From the NCBI GenBank assembly GCA_004835665.1, contig RBKR01000001.1, forward strand, positions 2,542,001 through 2,606,000: a stretch of DNA of 64,000 bases, written 5' to 3'. The notes beneath the pieces are model-generated. The model worked only from the letters and a program-made list of their open reading frames with translations. It ran no database searches and was not told where the DNA came from. Positions 1 to 10,985 of this stretch are shown piece after piece; the first letter of the stretch is position 1, and each line of letters begins with the position of its first letter. This DNA comes from Phoma sp. XZ068. Taxonomy: Eukaryota; Ascomycota; Dothideomycetes; Pleosporales; Didymellaceae. Made by a program: the position numbers and the translations under genes.

Positions 1-221
1 TGGAGTCGACAACAAACGCGCATTCCTGACAAACGCAACGTTGGCCAAGCGCTGCTACTATTCCAGGATAGCTTACGCAGCTCTGTAACCACCTCCGCCC
101 ACGCCCGCAACGCGACACAGAGCGCATAAGATCGTCCGCGGAAGCTGGGAGACGGCCACTTGCATGAGCTTGGACAGCAGCAGAGCTGCGCGAATAGTGC
201 TTCACACACTTCACGGCCGCA
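1..221. promoter_or_regulatory. Upstream region of the flippase gene
   Basis: No coding sequence is supported here. It is the 5' flank of the P4-ATPase gene that starts at 222, with mixed-composition sequence just upstream of the ATG. No convincing TATA box was seen. Confidence 0.4.
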
Positions 222-3200
222 ATGGCCGGCCGGCCTGGAGGTGGACAGCCGTCTCACAACGACAACCTGATCGACTTCGATGAACCCCAACCGCAATACT
301 ACTCCGGCGCTCGGCCGCCCGTAAACGATGACGACCTCCTCAACCGCTTCGACATAGACAACACAGACACTGCGCCGCAGGGGAGGCCGTCAGTGTCATA
401 CGATGACTTCGTCGGCGGGGGCAGACCGCACACCTCGAATCTACCGGGCGGGCCTGGCGCATCCGTGGGACAGACACCATACTTGCAGTCAGGAGGAAAC
501 GGGGCCTACTCGCAGACATCCGACCTGAACAACTATCAACGCTACTCCGACGCCGACATACCCATCGACGATGACGGGCGCTCAACCCAGGGCTACTATG
601 CCTCCGGCGGTGCGTTCGACCCCACGTCGCCAGGGCTACAACGAGGCGCCTCCAAGAAGAACCACAACCGGAATAGCATCATGAGTCTCGGTGGAGGCCT
701 CACTGGTCGCGTTAAGAACATGCTCGGGCGAGGCAACGAGTACTCGGAGATGGACCTGCCGTTGACTGAGCATGCGGCGCAGCAGGGTCAATCAAGCAAC
801 AGTGCATACGGCGACGGACAGTCAACAAAAACAAAGAAGCGCAGTTCAGGCACTTTCAAGTTTGGATTTGGGAGAGGCGCGCCGGACCCGTCAACCCTTG
901 GGCCTAGGATGATTCAGCTCAACAATCCACCCGCCAATGCCGCAAACAAATACGTCGACAATCACATTTCCACGACCAAGTACAACATTATCACATTCTT
1001 GCCCAAGTTCCTGTACGAACAATTCTCGAAATATGCCAACTTGTTCTTCTTGTTCACTGCCGTTCTGCAACAGATACCCGGAATTTCGCCCACATCGAGA
1101 TACACCACCATCGTCCCTCTGTTCATTGTGTTGCTTGTATCTGCAGTTAAGGAGTACATTGAGGACTACAGGCGGCAACAGTCCGACTCGCAATTGAACA
1201 ACGCGAAGGCGCAGGTGCTCAAGGGGTCCTCGTTCGAGGATACAAAGTGGATCAACATTGCAGTTGGCGACATTGTACGAGTCGAATCCGAACAGCCTTT
1301 TCCTGCGGATCTTGTGCTTCTTGCCTCATCTGAACCCGAAGGTCTATGCTATATTGAAACCGCCAACCTGGACGGAGAGACCAACTTGAAGATCAAGCAA
1401 GCTATCCCAGAAACTGCTGACTATGTCAGCCCTTCCGATCTTGGTAGACTTGGCGGCAAAATTCGATCTGAGCAGCCCAACAGCAGTCTGTATACCTACG
1501 AAGCGACCTTGACAATAGCGGCTGGAGGTGGCGAAAAGGAATTGCCTCTGCAACCCGACCAGCTGTTGCTCCGTGGCGCCACACTCCGCAATACGCAATG
1601 GATCCACGGTGCAGTTGTATTCACTGGTCATGAAACGAAGCTCATGAGAAATGCGACTGCAACGCCCATCAAGACGACCGCAGTCGAGAGAATGGTCAAC
1701 AAACAGATTCTCATGCTTGTGGTCATTCTTGTCGGTCTCAGCATTGTAAGCTCCATCGGAGACGTGATTATACGTTCAACTCGGGCAAAGAACCTCGAAT
1801 ATCTACGACTGGAAAATTTCAACGGTGCAAAGCAGTTCTTCTCCGATCTGCTGACATACTGGGTCTTGTATTCGAACCTGGTGCCCATCTCGCTTTTCGT
1901 TACGATTGAAATTGTCAAGTACTACACAGGTTCCTTGATTGACTCCGATCTCGATATCTACTACGAACCCTCGGATACGCCAGCAAATTGTCGAACATCG
2001 TCTCTGGTCGAAGAGCTTGGTCAGATCGAGTACATCTTCTCCGATAAAACAGGTACCCTGACATGTAACGTCATGGAGTTCAGGCAAGCATCGATTGCTG
2101 GAATCCAGTACGCAGACGAGGTACCCGAAGATAGGAGAGCTACCGTGGAGGATGGAGTTGAGGTCGGCATCCACGACTTCAAGCAACTTGAGAACAATCG
2201 CCAGACCCACGAGAACAGATACATCATCGACCAGTTCCTTACGCTGCTTTCCACATGCCACACAGTCATCCCCGAGCGAGGTGGTGAAAAAGATGTTATC
2301 AAGTACCAAGCTGCATCTCCCGACGAAGGTGCATTGGTTGAAGGTGCGGTCACACTAGGCTACAAATTCACGGCAAGAAAACCGCGAGCTGTTATCATGG
2401 AAGTTGATGCGCAGCGAAAAGAGTATGAACTGTTGGCTGTGTGTGAGTTCAACTCGACCAGAAAGCGTATGTCCACCATTTTCCGCACGCCAGAGGGTAA
2501 GATTGTCTGTTACTGCAAGGGTGCAGATACTGTCATTCTGGAACGGTTAGCAAAGGACAACAACCCGTTCGTTGAAACGACATTGGCCCATCTCGAGGAA
2601 TACGCCGCTGAAGGTCTGCGAACGCTTTGTCTTGCTATGCGCGAGATCTCTGAAGCCGAGTTCCAGGAATGGTGGCAGATCTTCAACACGGCACAGACGA
2701 CCGTCAGTGGTAATCGTGCTGATGAGCTGGACAAGGCTGCTGAGCTTATCGAACACGACTTCACCCTGCTTGGAGCCACTGCTATCGAGGACAAGCTGCA
2801 AGACGGTGTGCCAGACACAATCGCCACCCTGCAATCTGCTGGTATCAAGATTTGGGTCTTGACTGGCGACCGACAAGAGACCGCCATCAACATTGGTATG
2901 AGTTGCAAGCTGATCAGCGAAGATATGAGTCTGCTCATCATCAATGAGGAGTCGAAGGAAGCCACAAGGGACAACATCGCTAAGAAGTACAACGCTATCA
3001 TGAGCCAAGGCCAAGGAGGCGCAGAGATGGACGTTTTAGCGCTGGTCATCGACGGCAAATCTCTTACATATGCACTTGAGCGCGATCTTGAGAAGGAGTT
3101 TCTCGACTTGGCTGTCAGGTGCAAGGCGGTCATCTGCTGCCGTGTCTCCCCTCTACAGAAGGCTCTCGTCGTCAAGCTTGTCAAGCGCCACCTCAAGGCC

Positions 3201-4339
3201 ATCCTACTCGCCATTGGTGATGGTGCAAACGATGTCTCCATGATTCAAGCTGCCCACGTTGGTGTTGGTATCAGTGGTATGGAAGGTCTTCAAGCAGCAC
3301 GAAGCGCAGATATCTCGATCGGTCAATTCCGCTACCTGCGCAAGTTACTCCTTGTCCACGGTGCATGGAGTTACCAGCGTGTCAGCAAGGTCATTCTTTA
3401 CTCCTTCTACAAGAACATCGCCATGTTCATGACACAATTTTGGTACTCCTTCCAGAATGCCTTCTCTGGTCAGATTATCTACGAGTCCTGGACCCTGACC
3501 TTCTACAACGTCTTCTTTACCGCCGCACCACCCTTCGTCCTCGGAATCTTTGATCAATTCGTCAGTGCCCGCCTGCTCGACCGCTACCCGCAGCTCTACC
3601 GCCTCAGTCAGTCTGGTGTCTTCTTCAAGATGCACTCCTTCTGGTCTTGGGTAGCAAACGGCTTCTACCACTCCCTGATTCTGTACTTTGGCTCTCAAGC
3701 CATCATCCTCTGGGATTGGCCGCAGTGGGACGGTCGTAACGCCGGCCATTGGACTTGGGGTGCTGCCTCATACACGGCCAACTTGGCTACTGTGCTACTC
3801 AAGGCTGGTCTCATCACCAATATCTGGACAAAGTACACGTTCCTCGCCATTCCCGGATCCTTCATCCTCTGGTTCATCCTCATGCCAATCTACGCGACCG
3901 TGGCGCCTATGGTGAACATTTCAAACGAGTACATTGGCGTTATTGAGCGCCTCTTTCCGGACCCGAGGTTCTGGGCAATGGTGGTGGTCCTGCCACCGCT
4001 TTGCTTGATGAGAGATTTTGCCTGGAAGTACGCTAAGCGTATGTACTTCCCGCAGAGCTATCATCATGTGCAGGAGATTCAGAAGTACAACATCCAGGAT
4101 TATCGACCCAGGTATGTCATTCGCCACAACGCAGTCACATCAGAGAAGAATGCTAACTCCAGCACAGGATGGAACAATTCCAAAAAGCAATCCGCAAGGT
4201 CAGACAAGTCCAGCGTATGCGCAAACAGCGTGGATATGCCTTCTCGCAGACAGACGAGAGTCAGGCGAGAGTACTGCAGGCGTATGATACCACACAGGAG
4301 AGAGGTCGCTACGGAGAGATGGCGAGTTCGAGGAAGTAG
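222..4339 (+). CDS. DRS2: P4-type ATPase, Drs2-class aminophospholipid flippase
   Basis: Two exons, 222-4111 and 4168-4339, give about 1353 aa, close to yeast Drs2. P4-ATPases move phosphatidylserine and phosphatidylethanolamine to the cytosolic leaflet of Golgi and endosome membranes, usually with a Cdc50-type partner. Visible motifs: a disordered N-terminus of about 230 aa, the P4 actuator motif DGET near residue 384, PISL in TM4 near 554, the phosphorylated Asp in DKTGT near 608, the nucleotide-domain KGADT, and GDGANDV near 998. The 56-nt intron 4112-4167 has a GCTAAC branch point. Splicing restores a tail with the basic patch RMRKQR followed by GYAFSQ, like the PI4P-binding region of yeast Drs2. 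Reading through the intron keeps a frame open to 4451 but loses that tail. Family assignment is very secure; the Drs2 rather than Dnf class rests on the tail and overall likeness. Confidence 0.96.
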
Positions 4340-6719
4340 TTTGTGTTTGTATTTTGGCGTTGCAATGATACGATGGCATGACTTGTTTTTGATCTCTCCT
4401 CTGAGACATGCATGGAAAAGGGTGCTGAGTAGCGTAGTGTGTATTCTATAGTAACTTCAGAAAGGAAGATTTGATTCACACAAGAGATGTTTTCATGCAG
4501 GTTCGAAGCGTGAGAGGCTCTGTGACTTTGCTCGAGATGGAAGTATGCTTGGTAAATGTCCTGGTTGCTCCTGCGCGCTAGAAAATGCAGTGCAGCGCTG
4601 GCTGCGAGGATTTCTGACTGGACAGGCTGTGCCACGCGACTACAGAGCGAGCGCTCTTCCACGCTAGAAATTGCAGTGCAATGGCGCGCCTAAGTATTAC
4701 CTGCAGGTCTTTCGAGGGTTGAACCGATAAGGCGAACAGCGTCGTCAGCGCTAGTAGTTACCATGCATAGGTTCACAAGACTTGTACATTACTACGAAGA
4801 GTCCACTTCTGTTCAAGAAAGGCAGTTCATTCAAGTCCCAACCAGACTTGGATACTGATTCCAGAGAAGAAATGTTTCTGATCTAAGCGGATCAATTCGA
4901 CACCTACGAAACGAAATGCCTCGCTGCTGCGCGAGGGCCAAGGCTGAAGGCTGAAGTACTCTGTCGTTCACGCTAAAGATTGCAGTGCAGAGACAACCTT
5001 GTGGGACTCGCATCATCCTTGTCGGTCAAGGCTTAAGGCTGAAGTACTCCTTCCTCTGCGCTAAAAATTGCAGTGCAGACGTGGAAGCGGGCTCCATTCC
5101 GTCCTCAGCGCTGGTAGTGGCTGGGTTTCCCTGCCAAGACCTTGCTTGATATTATGAAGGATTCACTTCTTGATCAAGCAAGGTCATTGATATATGTCAT
5201 AACTGGACTTGGAAATTACTTGGAACGTAGAATGTCTCTTGGATGCTAAATGTCGTCGACTCAACTTCTGCGAAACGACGTCTTGCTGCTGCTGCTGCCG
5301 CTACATGTGGGAGCAAGGCTGAGAACTTCTTCATTCACGCTAAAGATTGCAGTGCAGCAATGGTCCTTCATGCAGGTCCATCAACCAGCAATGTGCCCAA
5401 CTTCCATTAGACCGGATAGTATACCAGGACTTCAGGCTCCGGCGAATGATAAGACAGAATATGAGTGTAGTCGTCCTATCCACACTAAAGATTGCAGTGC
5501 ATCAATGTGCTAGTCATGCAGTAAGACTGCGGTGAAGCTCCCGTTGCCAATAGAAACTGCAGTACAAATATGTCGAAGTCTGATCATCCCAGCTTCTCTC
5601 CACGGTTCCCTCCACACCTGAACAACGATGGACTACTCTTCGGCGCTAAAGATTGCAGTGCATTTAGCAAACATGTCAAGTGCAATCATCTTACTCTTCT
5701 CCATGGGTCAGTATACAATTGCCTAGCAATGGACTGCTCTTCGAAGCTTAGGATTGCAGTGCAAACGCTCCGGGATGCAGTCAGAGTGCAATAAAGTTCT
5801 CGTTGCCAATAGAAACTGCAGTATAGATTCCGAAGTCCAGTCGTATCCACTTCTCTCTATGGGCCCCTACACATCTTCTCTCCGACGCTAACGATTGCGG
5901 TGCACAACCAGCCACCTTCCAGCTCGCTTACAACGACCACGATCCACTGCATATGAAGGACCTCAGTCTCCTACGGATAGGATATGAGCTTTGGATTTTA
6001 CACCGTCCCTTCCAGACTAAAGAATGCAGTGCACGAGCAGGCAAAGAACCACAAAACTGAAGATCTTATCTCAGTATTTTGCCTTCTTGCTTCATGCTGC
6101 CTAATTGTCTAGCCCTCAGCATCATGCGGTCATACTGCGGCGAAGCTCCCGTTGCCAATAGGAACTGTAGTATAGATGCCGAAGCCCATTCATCTCTCCT
6201 TCTCTTAATGGGCCAGTATACACCTGGCCAACGGTGGACTACTCTTCGGCACCAAAGATTGCAGTGCAACGCAGCCAAGAGCAGGCTGGCCGCCACCGAT
6301 ATATTGTATACGAAGGACCTCAGTTTCCAACGAACAGGAGACAAGCTTTGGCTTTCACACTGTCCCTTCCAGGCTAAAGATTGCAGTGCAAAATCTCACG
6401 GAGGCCTTGTTACCGGCTTACCATCTTGCTACCCACTTGGTCCCCGCTGATCATGCACGCATACTGTAGCAAAGCTCTCATCGCCAATGGAAACCGCAGT
6501 GCACATGCTGAAGTCCAATTATCTTACCTTCTCTCTTCTCTACAGGGGTCACTACACACCCGAGATCGATGGACTGCTCTTCGGCGCTAAAGATTGCAGT
6601 GCAAAAAGTCGTTTCAAACCAACACTAAGAGCTTTGTAGAGATCGTACTGACATGCATGAAGTTCGGTCGGCTCTGAGTGGACGCTTGAATTTGCAATGG
6701 ATTCGGTTCTGATACTATT
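4340..6719 (+). repeat. Dispersed-tandem array of an 18-bp core, 13 copies
   Basis: The whole gap between the convergent 3' ends of the flippase and Ku70 genes is filled by degenerate repeats. The core GCTAAAGATTGCAGTGCA or a near variant starts at 4577, 4663, 4972, 5060, 5339, 5484, 5645, 5746, 5887, 6016, 6251, 6373 and 6586, always on the + strand. Spacing is irregular, about 86-309 bp. Longer blocks around the cores also repeat: a segment beginning near TTGCCAATAG recurs near 5545, 5804, 6152 and 6482, and a GAAGGACCTCAG segment recurs near 5954 and 6313. The core ends in TGCAGTGCA, two palindromic TGCA units around a G. No protein is convincing in any frame. It could be an old minisatellite, a nested non-autonomous element or a protein-binding array. 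Confidence 0.85.
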
Positions 6720-8738
6720 TTACATTCCCTTGCTCTCAAGATACGTCTGTACCGTCTCAATGAGATCTGCCTTCTTCCCTGCTGTCGACTGTCCCCTCTG
6801 ACTGAGATACGCTTTCAGCACCGCAACAGTCTGCTTGCTAATTTGTCCCTTGTCGTTGATGACTGCCATTTGCTGATCCGTCAGGCCGTCATCATCGCCG
6901 TCCTCGTTCTTGACCTTGGGTTCGGTCTTCACTCGTTTAGCTGCTGGCTTGTCTTTTTCTTCTGGTTCTGCGGTCCTCTTTGGTGCTGGCTTGCCGCGGA
7001 CAGCTAGCGAATTGCGAGATAATTGTGCGTATGTCTCTTCGAAAGCCTTGCCGTAGTCCTCGATGTACTCGCCACATCGCTTGTCGATTTGCTTGAAGCG
7101 GGGAACCGTCTTATCCACGGGAACTTCGGGGATGTCCTCATCGAGTGCCATGGCTTGGAGAATGCGGTAGAACCACTGTAGATCTGGGTTGGGGTACTTG
7201 CTCGGATCGTATATGCCGCCCGGGAGTTGAAGTTGTTCCATAATGATGCGCATCTTATCTGTTAGGTCATCTGTAGTCTTCATAGGGGCTTCTGGTTGCT
7301 CAGGGAATTGGCGAATGTCGTCTGCATAGGGAAGTGGAATGAGCCACAGGCCGGGTGGCATTTGCTGTTCTCCATCCTCGTCGATCTTCTCCTCAGAAGG
7401 AAGGAGCGCACAGAGGGTTGGAGAAGCGTTGCGGCGCGCGATGAACCAAACGAGACCCATCTTCTTCGATTTGATGAGCTTTTGCTGGAGTGCTGAGAAG
7501 ACACGCGTCGAGCCGATAAAGTCTGTCTCTGAAGGGTAAATGAACGTGGCCTTGTTGGTGTTCGCCCATATTGGAACGCTGGAGATGGGTTTGAAGCCGA
7601 TTATGCGGATCACTGGGTCGCCGAAGCACTGTCGTATTTTTGTGATCTCGTCTGGGGTGAATGTGATGGCGTCTCCACCGAACTTGTATGCTTTTCGGAG
7701 TTCAGTCTTCTCCACTACTCGTGCTGTATCGTCGGCCATATGTGATGTTGATTGCTGGACAATCTGTGTCTTCTCACCGCCGACCCAAACGTAACAAGAT
7801 TTAACATGTTCTTGCCGCTTGAGCAACAGATACCCTTTCACACCTATCTTCAGACCAGGCCCAAGCTCCAGGGGCAACGAGAACAGGGCTCGCCGGGCGG
7901 CAGCTTTCGAGTTGATGGAAGACAGCAGCTGCCTAAGCAATGAGATACCTTCGCCGCTCTTAGCTATTTTTGATGTCGAAGAAATAGCGACTGGCGCATC
8001 AGGGTCTGAAGGTGATGTAGGATAGACTAGGTCGTCATAGAACCGCGATCGGTCGAAGCCGTGGTCATGACGCGAGATGGGAAACAAGTCAATCGTGCAA
8101 CCGAGATCGTACAAGTCGCGGGCTCGCGTCACCGCTGCGTCCTTGTCTTGCTTCACTTTCACTGGATAGTCGTTGTCTGTGACTAGGAAAAGGCGTCTCG
8201 AGGAGAAATTTGGTGCTTTTGTGGTGAAGATCTGATTTGCGCAGAAGAGAACAGTCGCTATGCTTGCTCCATCTTTAGATGGCTTCAGGAGCTTCTCCGC
8301 CTCCTCTTCATCTTCGACTAGATCTCTCAGCCTCTTGACATCCTGCGCTGATGGCACATCGAGATCTGACAGTAAGTAGCAATTCTGGAATGTGCTGTCG
8401 CCGTCTTTGAGGTCAGTCTTTTCTGTACCGAAGAGCAGTATGCCCATCATGTCTGTTGGATTCGAGATGATGCGCTGTTGCATCAATTGGTACGCGCACT
8501 TGAGCGCAGCAGACGTAGGTGAGTCGCGATCTGCCTTCTTGTCATCCGAAGCAGGTGGGCGCTCCAGCATCGTAGGACTGACATCAATGGCGAAAAGAAC
8601 AGCGTCTTTGATCGTCTTGTAGCTCTGCGAAGGGTCAACATGAATACTCTGGCTCTGCGGCCTGTTTCATACAGTCTCATCAAGCTCTTCTTCCTCTTCC
8701 TCTTCTTCACCTGGCTTGCGATCCTGCGCATCTGCCAT
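6720..8738 (-). CDS. KU70: Ku70, subunit of the DNA end-binding Ku heterodimer
   Basis: Exon 1 is 8738-8673 and exon 2 is 8624-6720, separated by a 48-nt intron (8625-8672); the product is 656 aa. Ku70 pairs with Ku80 to bind double-strand ends for non-homologous end joining and also acts at telomeres. The first exon encodes an acidic lead with eight consecutive Glu. Exon 2 opens with the von Willebrand A-like start (DAVLFAIDVSPTMLERP). The central Ku beta-barrel core follows, and a C-terminal SAP domain sits at about residues 615-655 (ISKQTVAVLKAYLSQRG and a KKADLI helix). A lysine-rich linker precedes SAP. The gene diverges from ferrochelatase, sharing a 393-bp upstream region, and its 3' end abuts the repeat array. 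Identification is firm; the start is chosen because the short exon matches the usual acidic N-terminus. Confidence 0.95.
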
Positions 8739-9131
8739 TGCTGCTCGCGTTGTCTGGTGTGCCTGGAATGTGTTGTACTTGATAAACTCTGCAAGTAGGG
8801 ATTTCAGTGTACAATGGCAGGGAAAGCAGTTTTCTTATGCAATTCAAAGACTACTTTTGGGTGAGCTGCCTGGCACTAGTTGTTTGCAAGGCAGCAGTGC
8901 AGGGAGACGCGTTTAGGTGTCGCGGTGTCACGGGGAAGGAGCTAGCGTGAGTATCGGCCCTAGCTAGTCGCCGGCAGCTGCGATCTGTAGGCTCGATCGT
9001 CATCACTGCATTCTGCGGGCCGTTATTGGCCAGAGCTTTCACTCGGGCGACATTATTCACATCGGCTGTCTGGCCACGCTTCATAGATTCACTCGACTGA
9101 GGTCTCCTTTTCCTCGTTCCTTCACATTTCA
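8739..9131. promoter_or_regulatory. Shared divergent upstream region, Ku70 / ferrochelatase
   Basis: This 393-bp interval separates the start codons of two genes on opposite strands and must hold both promoters. No obvious TATA box or conserved operator was recognised. Confidence 0.5.
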
Positions 9132-10462
9132 ATGGCTCTGCGCACACCTTTGACGCGCGCCGCGAGGCGTGCTACGTCGACAGCGACAGCCACACCGGCG
9201 CTTTCGGCATACAGCGCGCAATGGAGGAGAGGCAATGCTTCTGTTGCCCCTGTCTCGCAGAGCACCGGCTCGAAGAAGGGCACTGCTATGGTGTTCATGA
9301 ACATGGGCGGACCATCAACGACAGACGAAGTGGGCAGCTTCTTGAGCCGGTTATTTGTAGGTCTTACGAACGTTGTCATGAAGGCCAGAGCTAATATTCG
9401 CAGGCTGACGCTGATCTTATTCCACTCGGCCGTCTCCAGAACTACATTGGACCTTACATTGCGCGACGACGAACACCGAAGATTCAGAAACAGTATGCGG
9501 AGATTGGCGGAGGATCACCCATCCGGAAGTGGTCGGAGCATCAAGCCGCAGAAATGTGTAAGATTCTTGATCAGACCTCGCCAGACACAGCCCCTCACAA
9601 GCCCTACGTCGCCTTCCGCTACGCAGATCCCTTGACGGAAGACGTGTACAAGCAGCTGCTGGCAGACGGCTATGGTGGTGGCAATGGTGGCAGGGCTGTT
9701 GCATTCACACAGTACCCACAGTACTCATGCTCTACCACCGGATCGTCTCTCAACGAGCTCTGGAAGTGGAGGACAAGACTGGAAGGCAAGCGCGGCACAG
9801 GAGAGGTGGAACCCAAAGGCGCAATCAACTGGAGTGTCATTGACCGCTGGCCGGCACACCCGGGTTTGGTTGAGGCCTTTGCAGAGCTGATTGAGAAGAA
9901 GCTGGCCGAGTACCCAGCCGAGCGAAGAGACGACGTGGTCTTGCTCTTCTCAGCGCACAGTCTGCCCATGTCGGTCGTCAACCGCGGTGACCCGTACCCT
10001 GCCGAAGTCGCAGCCACCGTCTACGCGGTCATGCAGCGATTGGGCATGAAGTACAAGTACCGCCTGGTGTGGCAGTCGCAGGTCGGACCGCAGCCATGGC
10101 TCGGTGCGCAAACATCAGACACTGTCAAGAACCTGATGAAGAAGGGCCAGACAGACATGCTTCTGATCCCCATTGCATTTACAAGCGACCACATCGAGAC
10201 TCTGTACGAATTGGACAAGGAAGTAATTGGCGAGGATGCTGAGGGCCACGAGGGTGTCAAGCGCGTGGACAGCTTGAACGGCCACCCAACATTCATCAAA
10301 GCTCTCGCGGATCTTGCAAAGTCGCATCTGCACAGCGGCCAGGTATGCAGCCCTCAGATGACACTGAGGTGTCCGGGATGCACAAGTGAGAGGTGTCTGG
10401 CGCAGAAGGAGTTCTTCTCTGGGCAATCTGGGCAGAGCAAGAATGAGGCCGCAGCGGCGTAA
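9132..10462 (+). CDS. HEM15: Ferrochelatase, last step of heme synthesis
   Basis: Exons 9132-9356 and 9404-10462 give 427 aa; the 47-nt intron contains GCTAATA before its acceptor. The enzyme inserts Fe2+ into protoporphyrin IX on the matrix side of the inner mitochondrial membrane. The N-terminus (about 40 residues, rich in Arg, Ala, Ser and Thr) looks like a mitochondrial presequence and is followed by the family start around VFMNMGGPS. The conserved QYPQYSCSTTGSS segment and the active-site region LLFSAHSLP are present. The C-terminus holds a C-x2-C-x4-C group (CPGCTSERC). With the Cys of YSCST, this matches the four [2Fe-2S] ligands of animal ferrochelatases; the budding-yeast enzyme lacks the cluster. 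Cluster presence is inferred from these cysteines only. Confidence 0.95.
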
Positions 10463-10985
10463 ACCGGGAAAACACGGAATGTGGATCTTGTATGATATTG
10501 TACGCTATCTCGCACAATGATGACAGCGTGGGATGATTTCTGCTGGAGAGTTCAATTGCAGTGCAGTGAAGTATTATGTGCAGTGCTGCGTGTGCTTGTG
10601 TGTTTGTATGTTCTCAATGGAATGCCCGTTGCTGCTGATTGCTGAGCTATTCCTGGAGCCCGCTCGTGCACCAGCAGCAGCATTGCTGTGTTGCCATTGT
10701 ATGGAGTATGATTGATATGATTTAGTGCCAGAATAAATTCTTTCTCATGCATCGAAGCAAGTAACATATATCGTCTAGCATGCACAAAGCGGGTTGCTAG
10801 TTGGCAGTTGATAGCTGATAGCTGTGGAAAGCTGCAATCGCCAGGGTGCATTGCTGTTGGGGTGGGTCTGCTAGCGTAGGTTGGGAAACAGCTCAACCAA
10901 ATCTTTGCGCGTAGTAACGACCTCCTCTACCTCCCGCCGCCCTCCCCGTCACCACCCCCGCCAGTCACCTCCCGCCGGCGCCAAC
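10463..10985. other. Intergenic region, ferrochelatase to PDH E1-alpha
   Basis: No gene seen. At 10555-10565 lies ATTGCAGTGCA, the 3' half of the 18-bp core that fills 4340-6719; this may be a stray copy or chance. The last part, before 10986, is pyrimidine-rich, as is common before fungal start codons. Confidence 0.5.

Noticed and set aside
5250..6590. Several 60-120-codon frames inside the repeat array
   Set aside because: They share repeated words because of the DNA repeat, not because of protein similarity; frames shift between copies.
4340..6719. Repeat array considered as a CRISPR array
   Set aside because: This is a fungal nuclear sequence, spacers differ widely in length and are themselves repeated, and no cas genes are present.
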